DNA from: UBA9715 sp964553375
GTDB lineage: Bacteria > Actinomycetota > Coriobacteriia > Coriobacteriales > Eggerthellaceae
Length of the DNA: 43,580 nt
Direction of reading: 5' to 3'
Assembly (NCBI GenBank): GCA_964553375.1
Contig: CAZKKN010000012.1
Span: 1 to 43,580 of the forward strand
Positions 13,603 to 20,029 of the stretch are shown here, piece by piece. Under the pieces are notes generated by a model. That model did not search any database, was not told where the DNA came from, and saw only the letters and a list, made by a program, of their open reading frames with translations. How positions within the stretch are numbered: position 1 is the first letter of the stretch; every line of letters begins with the position of its first letter. The position numbers were made by a program, and so were the translations under genes.

Positions 13603-14355
13603 CTAGCGCGGCACCGTCAGCTTAACGCCGGCGTGTTCGATCACGTCTACCTTCATCCCGTAAATCCGCTCCACCTCTTCGGCGGTCACCACTTCCGCGC
13701 CGCCATAAGCATCCACCGCCCCGTCTTTCAGGAAAAGGAAGCGGTCGCAATGGCGCAATGCCAGGTTCAGGTCGTGCATCACCGCCGCCGCACCAACGCC
13801 GCGCGCATCCACCTGCTGACGCACGAGGGCCATGACCTCCTGCTGATGGGCGGGATCCAGGTTATTGGTAGGCTCATCGAGCAGCAGCGTGGCCGCCTGC
13901 TGAACGAAGGCGCGGGCGAGCATCACCGTTTGGTATTCGCCGCCGGAAAGCTCGTCCATGTAGCGCAGCGTGTAATCCTGAAGCCCCAGCTCAGCTAGAA
14001 CCTCGGCCACAATGGCGCGATCCTTCGCCGTGGGCGAGGAATCCATGAACGGCAACCGTCCCAGCAGCACCGAATCGAACACCGTGAGGCGATTGCCGTG
14101 GCTATGCTGTGAGACGAAAGCGATCTTCTGAGCCCGCTGGCGCCGCGGCAAGGACGCAACGGGCTCGCCATCCAGGAGCACCGTTCCCTGCTGAGGTTTG
14201 CGAGCGGCCGTGAGCAGGGAAAGGAGCGTGGACTTACCGCATCCGTTGCGCCCGAGGATCGCCGTGAACGTGCCCGGCTCAACCGCCAGGGAGACCGAGC
14301 GCAGCACAGGGGTGCGCGGGCGATAGCTGAAGGCCAGGTCGTGTGCTTCAAGCAT
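13603..14355 (-). CDS. iron-siderophore/heme ABC importer ATPase, FecE-like
   Basis: This 250-residue ATPase has Walker A GRNGCGKST (35-43), signature LSGGEYQ, Walker B TLLLDEPTNNLD and the switch His in VMHDLNLALRHCD. These are typical of the FecE/BtuD/FhuC group that powers uptake of ferric siderophores, heme or cobalamin. The start is the ATG at 14355, whose A is the last base of the permease TGA stop, so the two are translationally coupled. A longer frame reaching to 14460 runs into the permease gene and lacks homologous sequence. It is the last gene of the SBP-permease-ATPase operon and is followed by a palindromic element. Confidence 0.9.
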   Translation of the reverse strand: MLEAHDLAFSYRPRTPVLRSVSLAVEPGTFTAILGRNGCGKSTLLSLLTAARKPQQGTVLLDGEPVASLPRRQRAQKIAFVSQHSHGNRLTVFDSVLLGRLPFMDSSPTAKDRAIVAEVLAELGLQDYTLRYMDELSGGEYQTVMLARAFVQQAATLLLDEPTNNLDPAHQQEVMALVRQQVDARGVGAAAVMHDLNLALRHCDRFLFLKDGAVDAYGGAEVVTAEEVERIYGMKVDVIEHAGVKLTVPR

Positions 14356-15452
14356 CAGCGATGCACCCCCTTGAACAGCAGATAGATGAAAAGAGGCGCA
14401 CCAACGATGGAGGTTATGGCGCTGATGGGCAAGATGAGCGGCGCAGCCAGGCTGTGGCAAAGGATGTCCGAAACAAGGAGCACCGCCGCCCCGGCCAAGG
14501 CGCTGGCGGGAAGCAGGTAGCGGTAGTCGGCTCCCAGAACCCGGCGCATGATGTGAGGCGCCACCAAGCCGATGAAGTTGATCACGCCGCAGAAGGCGAT
14601 CACCACCGACGCAGCTGCAGACGCCACCACCATGGAGGAAAGCCGCACGCGGTCCACCCTAACCCCCAGCCCATGGGCCAGGCCCTCGCCGCTCTCGATG
14701 GCGTTATAGTTCCAGCGATTGACGTGGAAGAACACCGCCGACAAAGCCGTCACCGCCGCCATGATGGCCAGCTGCACGCCGGTCACGCGCCCCAGATCGC
14801 CAAAGGTCCAAAACACCACCGCGGCCACTTGGGTGTCTTCGGCGAAATACTGCATCAGGGTGGTTCCCGCCGTGAAGAGCGCCGAGAGGGCCACGCCCAA
14901 GAGCACGATGGATTCCGGGGTCATCTGGCGAAAACGGGATAACCCCAATATGACCAGCGTTGAGAGCATGGCGCCGATGAAAGCGCAGAGGGCAGTGATG
15001 AACGGATTACCCAGGGAGATGCCCTCATAAGCCGCCGACGAGCCCAAACCGCCGGCGAAGACGATGATGGCCGCCGATGCGCCGAAAGCCGCCCCTTGGG
15101 AGATGCCTAAGGTGCTCGCCGAGGCCAAGGGGTTTCGCAAGGACGCCTGGTACGCGCAACCGGCCAAGGAGAGGGCGATACCAGCCACGATGGCGGTGAG
15201 CACCCGCGGCAGCCGGATGTTTTGCACCACGGCATTGGTGCGCGCGTCGGCTTGGCCGAAGATCCCAGCCAGGATGTCCGCGGGCGAAAGCTCATAGGAC
15301 CCCAGCGAGAGCGATACCAAGGCCACAGCCGCAACCACTATCGCAAGCCCTACCATGACCAGGCGTTTTTGGCGGATATAGCCACCGTAGGCACCCTCGA
15401 TCCGGGCCGCCGGAGGCAAAAGCCCGCGGTTTGTCAGTTTCTCCTCTTCCAC
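14355..15452 (-). CDS. iron-siderophore/heme ABC importer permease, FecCD family
   Basis: This 365-residue membrane protein matches the FecCD/BtuC family. Hallmarks are LRLPRVLTAIVAGIALSLAGCAYQ with the conserved RLPR and aGC words, then LASASTLGISQGAAFGASAAI, and near the end GVINFIGLVAPHIMRRVLGADYRYLLP, the coupling helix that meets the ATPase. About ten hydrophobic segments are visible. The start is a GTG at 15452 with only weak ribosome binding sequence. It lies 21 bases after the binding-protein stop, so translation may depend on coupling. Ligand class: Fe-siderophore, heme or corrinoid, not decidable from sequence. Confidence 0.9.
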   Translation of the reverse strand: MEEEKLTNRGLLPPAARIEGAYGGYIRQKRLVMVGLAIVVAAVALVSLSLGSYELSPADILAGIFGQADARTNAVVQNIRLPRVLTAIVAGIALSLAGCAYQASLRNPLASASTLGISQGAAFGASAAIIVFAGGLGSSAAYEGISLGNPFITALCAFIGAMLSTLVILGLSRFRQMTPESIVLLGVALSALFTAGTTLMQYFAEDTQVAAVVFWTFGDLGRVTGVQLAIMAAVTALSAVFFHVNRWNYNAIESGEGLAHGLGVRVDRVRLSSMVVASAAASVVIAFCGVINFIGLVAPHIMRRVLGADYRYLLPASALAGAAVLLVSDILCHSLAAPLILPISAITSIVGAPLFIYLLFKGVHR

Positions 15453-15473
15453 CGTGCGCCGCTTTCGCCCACG

Positions 15474-16625
15474 CTACTCAAAGGCCGGAAACGCCTTGAA
15501 TCCCATATTGTTCTGCTGCATCACGGCATAGAAATCAAAACCATCGAGCATGGTCTCGTAGATCTCCGCGTATTTCGCATCCAAGTCCACATCGGCGAAA
15601 GCCTCCGGATACACCGTGGCGCCCACGAAATAGGTGTCGCAGATGCCCGTATCCACGTTTGTCCCGTTGAAATTGAAGAACGGCTGGGTATACAGATGAC
15701 CTTCCTGGAATGCCTTCAGGCTCTGGAAGAATGCGGGATTGGAATCATAGCCTTGTTGGAGCAGATCCCGATTGCCCGCGTTGAGGAACATATAATCGGG
15801 ATTCCACCGGCCCAACTGCTCCAAGTCCACATCCACCGCACCGCTTTGGGCCACTTGATCGGCCACATTGGGAAGGCCGAGGATCCGGAAGGGTGCGTAA
15901 TCGGCATAGGTGCCACCCCAGCCTTTCGCGCCCTTGTAATTCACCGCACCCACATAGACCGTGGGCCGCGCGTCCTGGGGGATGTCCTTGGTGCGCGCAG
16001 TGAGATCAGCCTCCCAAAGCTGCATCTTGGCGATGACCTCCTGGGCATGGCTTTCGGTGCCCAGCGCCTCACCCACGCACTCGATGGAATCGTAGACGTT
16101 CTCGGTGAACAACTGGTCTTGGTAACTGATGCCTATGACGGGAATGCCCGTGGTGCTTTGCAGCTGATCGCATTCCTCCATACTGCGGCTGGAGATGATC
16201 ACATCGGGATTGAGGTCGATGAGCGCCTCGGCATTCACCGTGGTCTCCACCAGGTGGTTGCCATTGCTCGTGGCTGGCAGGCTTTTGAACAGGTCCGCGA
16301 AGGCCATGGTGTAGGGACGGTTGATCCCGGGATCGGTCTCTTTCTCGGTTACGGCGACGAGCTTGTCCTGACCGCCGGCATAGACCACGAAGCGGGCACC
16401 GGAGCCCACAGTGGCAGCGGTTTCGACGGTTTGCGGCACATCGACCACGCGCCCGTAGGCATCGGTCACCTGCTTCACCTGATCGCCCTGCACCGCCGAA
16501 TCAGCAGTTGTGGAGTCCGCAGCAGAGCCTTGCCCCGATGCCGCACAGCCGGCCGCAACGAGAACCAACAACAAAGACGCCACCGCAACCGCAAGGGCTG
16601 CGATGGCAGACGGCCGTTTCCCCAT
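15474..16625 (-). CDS. iron-complex ABC importer substrate-binding lipoprotein
   Basis: This 383-residue lipoprotein has signal MGKRPS, a long hydrophobic core and lipobox VAAGC with Cys27. The mature protein carries the type 3 binding-protein pattern: VTDAYGRVVDVPQTVETAATVG, then LIDLNPDVIISS and GIPVIGISYQD, joined by a long helix. This family binds ferric siderophores, heme, cobalamin or molybdate/tungstate. The rather long lobe with aromatic residues (KGWGGTYADYAPF, FFNFNGTNVDTG) does not fix the ligand. GGAGG precedes the ATG. A promoter flanked by a 9-bp inverted repeat lies at 16659-16710, as expected for metal-controlled expression. Confidence 0.88.
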   Translation of the reverse strand: MGKRPSAIAALAVAVASLLLVLVAAGCAASGQGSAADSTTADSAVQGDQVKQVTDAYGRVVDVPQTVETAATVGSGARFVVYAGGQDKLVAVTEKETDPGINRPYTMAFADLFKSLPATSNGNHLVETTVNAEALIDLNPDVIISSRSMEECDQLQSTTGIPVIGISYQDQLFTENVYDSIECVGEALGTESHAQEVIAKMQLWEADLTARTKDIPQDARPTVYVGAVNYKGAKGWGGTYADYAPFRILGLPNVADQVAQSGAVDVDLEQLGRWNPDYMFLNAGNRDLLQQGYDSNPAFFQSLKAFQEGHLYTQPFFNFNGTNVDTGICDTYFVGATVYPEAFADVDLDAKYAEIYETMLDGFDFYAVMQQNNMGFKAFPAFE

Positions 16626-16658
16626 GATGCCTCCTTGGTATTACTGATTCACAATTAA

Positions 16659-16710
16659 GTGTTACGATTGTACCGAAGAGGTGGTGCTACTGTCTAGAAT
16701 TTCGTAACAC
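16659..16710 (-). promoter_or_regulatory. promoter of the iron-complex importer, flanked by inverted repeats
   Basis: On the minus strand TAGACA (16696-16691), an 18-base spacer and TACAAT (16672-16667) form the promoter. GTGTTACGA (16659-16667) and TCGTAACAC (16702-16710) are perfect 9-bp inverted repeats at its two edges, a layout suited to a repressor bound at both sides. The words differ from those at the feo promoters. Confidence 0.5.
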
Positions 16711-16754
16711 CAACAAGGTGAGCGGCATTTACTTGCAAAAAAGCAACCGAAGGT

Positions 16755-16964
16755 TTAGGCTCTCGGCGGCACCGGAGGCGGTCCGGGCACAGCAGGAACC
16801 CCCGGGCTCTTCGGTGCGCCGGGAACGGAAGGCACACCGGTGGACTTGAACGCCGAAATATCCTGCAGCTTCTCGCCGCATTTGGGGCAGACTTCATCGG
16901 CTTCCCCGCAAGAGGCACCGCAAGCTGCGCAATTCCTCGAAAACGTCGCTGGTCTGAAACACAT
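16755..16964 (-). CDS. small zinc-ribbon protein with Pro-rich tail
   Basis: This 69-residue protein has a zinc-ribbon at residues 12-30, where CAACGASCGEADEVCPKCG supplies the two Cys pairs. A short linker is followed by a tail of Pro, Val, Gly and Ser (residues 41-69). AAAGGAG seven bases before the ATG supports the start. There is no membrane segment. Such mini zinc-ribbon proteins are common in this bacterial group and have no assigned function. The tail may act as a flexible linker or protein-binding stretch. It follows the membrane zinc-ribbon gene at 17032 by 67 bases on the same strand. Confidence 0.75.
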   Translation of the reverse strand: MCFRPATFSRNCAACGASCGEADEVCPKCGEKLQDISAFKSTGVPSVPGAPKSPGVPAVPGPPPVPPRA

Positions 16965-17004
16965 ATATAACTCCTTTAATCGTTTATTCCATCAATATCA
17001 TTTC

Positions 17005-17036
17005 CCTGATTCGGATAGCATGGCAACCGAATCAGG
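17005..17036 (-). terminator. hairpin across the stop of the membrane zinc-ribbon gene
   Basis: CCTGATTCGG (17005-17014) and CCGAATCAGG (17027-17036) make a perfect 10-bp stem with a 12-base loop. It includes the TGA stop of the gene ending at 17032. No U-run follows, so it may be a weak terminator or an RNA-stabilising structure. Confidence 0.4.
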
Positions 17037-17709
17037 CAGGGATGCCATCTTGGGGTCCGAAGCTTATGAACTCTACATTCATGGCCGAACACCCAAGGCA
17101 AAATGCAGGAGGATCGTTTGCAAAGATGCTCCCGCAGATTCCGCACAGCTTCATAGTCTGACCATCCTTGATCGAGCCCCGCTGAAGATCCACTATCACT
17201 TTTTCACGAGTCTTCAGGAAATCGTCGAACTCACGCATCCTTTGGAATGCTTTTATTTTCCTCGCCTTTCGCAGACGCGTTTTCAATGTCGTACAGCATT
17301 GATGCATCTCCGCATTCTGATCGAGCAGACGCTCCATAGCCCATTCCGCCGATTCGATCTTCTCCAAATCCGCTGAAGCGAAGGCACAACTCACCTCATC
17401 GCAGCCAAACGTTTCAGAAAGACGTGTTCTCTGGCGCTCGTTCCCTTCGGGAATGAGCGCGAAGAATCGCGCATGATTCTCCTCGCCTTGAGAATCCGCC
17501 GCAAGCGCGCCAGCGCGAGCGGTGTCCGACTGCTGCTCAAGCAGGCCAAGCAATACGCTCATTTCGTCTTGGCACCATTCGATTCTCTGCGAGGCGCTTT
17601 TCACGCTTTTAGCCCCTTGAGCCCTTCGCCCCACCGCGCGTCGGAGAAAAAACGACCCCAAAAGAACAATGATCGCAATGATCACGAAGCCCAAAGCCAC
17701 ATCTGACAT
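17032..17709 (-). CDS. membrane-anchored protein with C-terminal zinc ribbon, unknown
   Basis: This 225-residue protein has one N-terminal membrane helix (about residues 5-23, ALGFVIIAIIVLLGSFFLRR). A basic stretch and a long, charged helical middle rich in Glu, Arg and Gln follow, likely coiled coil and cytoplasmic. A C-terminal zinc-ribbon pair, CGIC and CLGC (about residues 188-207), closes it. AAGGTAGG six bases upstream supports the ATG. It begins 23 bases after the stop of the SLC13 carrier, so it is probably the fourth gene of the transhydroxylase-like operon. I do not recognise the family. The location raises the possibility of a role with that enzyme or carrier, but this is only inferred from position. 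Confidence 0.7.
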   Translation of the reverse strand: MSDVALGFVIIAIIVLLGSFFLRRAVGRRAQGAKSVKSASQRIEWCQDEMSVLLGLLEQQSDTARAGALAADSQGEENHARFFALIPEGNERQRTRLSETFGCDEVSCAFASADLEKIESAEWAMERLLDQNAEMHQCCTTLKTRLRKARKIKAFQRMREFDDFLKTREKVIVDLQRGSIKDGQTMKLCGICGSIFANDPPAFCLGCSAMNVEFISFGPQDGIPA

Positions 17710-17732
17710 AGAAGACCTACCTTCGTCTCAGG

Positions 17733-19142
17733 CTAAAGACCGACTATCGAGCAAATCGGAGGCACCACCGCTCCCGTGATGAGAACCATTCCCAGCGTGG
17801 GCACGATGCCAGCAAGGAAGAACTCGCCGAAGGTGAATGTGCCATAACGGTAAGAGAGCATCGCGTTGTTGTCGAAGCCCAGCAAAAAGCAGACCTCTGA
17901 TGTGAACGCCGTCATTATGGCGAACACGGCCGCGCTTACGCCGAAGGCGTTCGATAAGTCAACCAGTGGCACGAATACGATCGCGGCAAAAGCAGGGCCC
18001 ACAGGCACAAGCATCCTCAATAACGGAAGGATTGCCGCAGTGGAGAAGACGAGCACGGTGGAGCTTACCGCCACCTTGGCTATAGTAGCTGAGACCAGCC
18101 AAGAAGCAGCGCCATTGGACTGGATGCCGCTCGCTACCGACTGCACACCTCCGATGAGCACCACCGTCATCCAGGATACGCCTTTGACATACTCATCCCA
18201 GCTGATCAATTCGATACCTGGCAAAAAGAGCGCAACCAGGCCCAATACCGCGATGACGGTTGCATCGAGGCCCGTCCAGGTGGTGGTGAGCCACGCAATG
18301 AAAAGCACTCCGATGAGCGCGAGGGTCTTGTAATCGATCATCCCAAGCTTTCCCACATCGCTTGCTCGACGCTCGATGGCCGCGAGAGCCTTATCGCTCA
18401 AGGGCTCGGGCTTGAATATGACCACCAAGGAGGCCCACGCAATGACCAACAGCAAAAGGGACGTAGGCACGCAGACGGCCATCCACGAAGCGAATGGTAT
18501 AACCATTCCCGTTGCATTCTGAAGAAGCCCAAGGATCATGATGTTCAAAGAGCTTCCGATGGGAGTGGACAAACCGCCGATGGTGGATGCATACACCACG
18601 CCTATCATCAAGCACTTCGCGAACTTGCTCGTATCACCCTTCTTCCACCCCTGAGGTTCGATCAGGCTTCCCATGGCGATTCCGGCAAACAGGGCGTTGG
18701 TGGTGATGTCGGAAATGAAAGCCGAAACCACGTAAACCGAGAACATGAAGCCGAGGATTAAAAGCCGCGCACGGCCATGGGACAACTTAAGCAACCCGAA
18801 CATCAGCTTCGCCGGAATCTTCGTCTTCATAACCGCCACCGTGAATCCGAAGGAGGCCATCACGAAGAAGATCACGCCGCTGATGAACCCCGCCCAAACA
18901 TCGTTGGGCTTCAGCACCCCCAACAGCGGCATGCAAGCCATAGCCAGGAGCGCTGTGATGGCGATGGGAATCGGCTGGGTTACCCAAAGCACGATACTAG
19001 CCCCCAATACGCCAAGGGCCATCTTTCCAGAAAATGATAAGCCTTCGGGACAGGGAATGAACCAAGCGATGGCTACCACGGCTATCGCCGCCATCAATGC
19101 AATAACGTTCTTAGCTTTACTCCCTTGGGTGATTGCGGACAC
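17733..19142 (-). CDS. SLC13/DASS family anion symporter (operon copy)
   Basis: This 469-residue membrane protein has about 11-12 hydrophobic segments and the divalent anion:sodium symporter pattern. Key parts are WFIPCPEGLSFSGKMALGVL, WVTQPIPIAITALLAM, the first substrate loop AFISDITTNALFAGIAMG, GGLSTPIGSSLNIMILG, and LGFDNNAMLSYRYG near the end. Family members carry dicarboxylates, sulfate or other organic anions. It starts with a GTG preceded by AGGGGG. It lies 65 bases after the Fe-S small-subunit gene and is probably cotranscribed with both enzyme subunits. That suggests it imports the enzyme substrate or exchanges it for product. The substrate is unknown. Confidence 0.88.
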   Translation of the reverse strand: MSAITQGSKAKNVIALMAAIAVVAIAWFIPCPEGLSFSGKMALGVLGASIVLWVTQPIPIAITALLAMACMPLLGVLKPNDVWAGFISGVIFFVMASFGFTVAVMKTKIPAKLMFGLLKLSHGRARLLILGFMFSVYVVSAFISDITTNALFAGIAMGSLIEPQGWKKGDTSKFAKCLMIGVVYASTIGGLSTPIGSSLNIMILGLLQNATGMVIPFASWMAVCVPTSLLLLVIAWASLVVIFKPEPLSDKALAAIERRASDVGKLGMIDYKTLALIGVLFIAWLTTTWTGLDATVIAVLGLVALFLPGIELISWDEYVKGVSWMTVVLIGGVQSVASGIQSNGAASWLVSATIAKVAVSSTVLVFSTAAILPLLRMLVPVGPAFAAIVFVPLVDLSNAFGVSAAVFAIMTAFTSEVCFLLGFDNNAMLSYRYGTFTFGEFFLAGIVPTLGMVLITGAVVPPICSIVGL

Positions 19143-19207
19143 GATATCCCCCTATCATCAAGAACCCGCTGGGCGGCAGCGCACATCCGCCCAGCGTCAT
19201 AGGATCG

Positions 19208-20020
19208 CTATTTGCAGGAAAACTCAAGATCGCCTAAAACAACGTCTTTATCCGTAGCATCCACGGTTCGCGTTTCGGTAACCCCCGAAGAGCCCTCCAT
19301 CTCAAGGATATAGGTATTAGGCTCCACATCGTTGAAGAGGAAATCACCTAGCTCATCAGAGGTCGTTGCATAGCAGACCTCGCCCGCGCTATCCTTCAAC
19401 CTCAATGCGGCACCGATGACCACCTCATCCTCTTGGAAATCGACAAGACAGCCAGCGATAAAGCGCTTGGGCATATTCAGATAGTAAACCCGCGGAGCCA
19501 ATGCGCTCACCGAAGACAGCGTTTCGCTTGCAGCGATCTCCTTCGCGAAGTCCTCTTCATCACCAAAACGCAGTGCGCCGGTCGGGCACACATCAACGCA
19601 ACGGGGAACCGTCCAACCATCATCGAGCAAATGAGCGCAGCCCGTGCATTTTTGCGGTAACCCCAGCTCCTCATTCCAGAACACCGTATGGGCAGGACAC
19701 GCATCCACAAGGGCCCGATTCCCCTTGGCTGCCACCGGATCTATGATGACCAGACCGTCATCGCGTTTATGGACAGCTTCGGGAGCCAAGGCAGCCAAAG
19801 CGCATTCGTCGCAGTGGCAGCACAACGTGGGAACGAAAGAGGTGCGCACTACAGGTACTGCGCCGCGCACCTCTTCTTTGACGTTCATCCAGAACTGCCC
19901 GGTTTCCGGCTGCGGGGCGGCATAATCACCCCAATCAGCATCGCAATGTTCATCCTTGCATACGATCTGACAAGATCGGCAGCCATTGCAGCGGCTCAGG
20001 TCGCAAACGAACACCTTCAT
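19208..20020 (-). CDS. transhydroxylase-like [4Fe-4S] small subunit (BthL-like)
   Basis: The protein is 270 residues from the ATG at 20020. In-frame ATG 20026 and GTG 20029 are alternatives. A ferredoxin part has cysteine groups at 11/14/17/21, 67/68/70/73, 108, 125/128 and 141/145. A beta-rich domain of about 85 residues (185-270, VIGAALRLKDSAGEVCYATT) follows and looks like a carboxypeptidase-regulatory or Cna-B fold. Length, order and words such as RDDGLVIIDPVAAKG, CAHLLDD and PRVYYLNMP fit the small subunit of pyrogallol-phloroglucinol transhydroxylase. That subunit has three [4Fe-4S] clusters and the same C-terminal barrel. One cysteine spacing differs: CxxCxxC (68-73) where the known protein has four residues between the last two. 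It starts ten bases after the large-subunit stop. Confidence 0.88.
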   Translation of the reverse strand: MKVFVCDLSRCNGCRSCQIVCKDEHCDADWGDYAAPQPETGQFWMNVKEEVRGAVPVVRTSFVPTLCCHCDECALAALAPEAVHKRDDGLVIIDPVAAKGNRALVDACPAHTVFWNEELGLPQKCTGCAHLLDDGWTVPRCVDVCPTGALRFGDEEDFAKEIAASETLSSVSALAPRVYYLNMPKRFIAGCLVDFQEDEVVIGAALRLKDSAGEVCYATTSDELGDFLFNDVEPNTYILEMEGSSGVTETRTVDATDKDVVLGDLEFSCK

Positions 20021-20029
20021 CGCCATCAC

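Noticed and set aside
15222..16658. 478-residue plus-strand frame opposite the iron-complex binding protein
   Set aside because: The minus strand has signal peptide, lipobox and ribosome binding site. The plus-strand frame has none.
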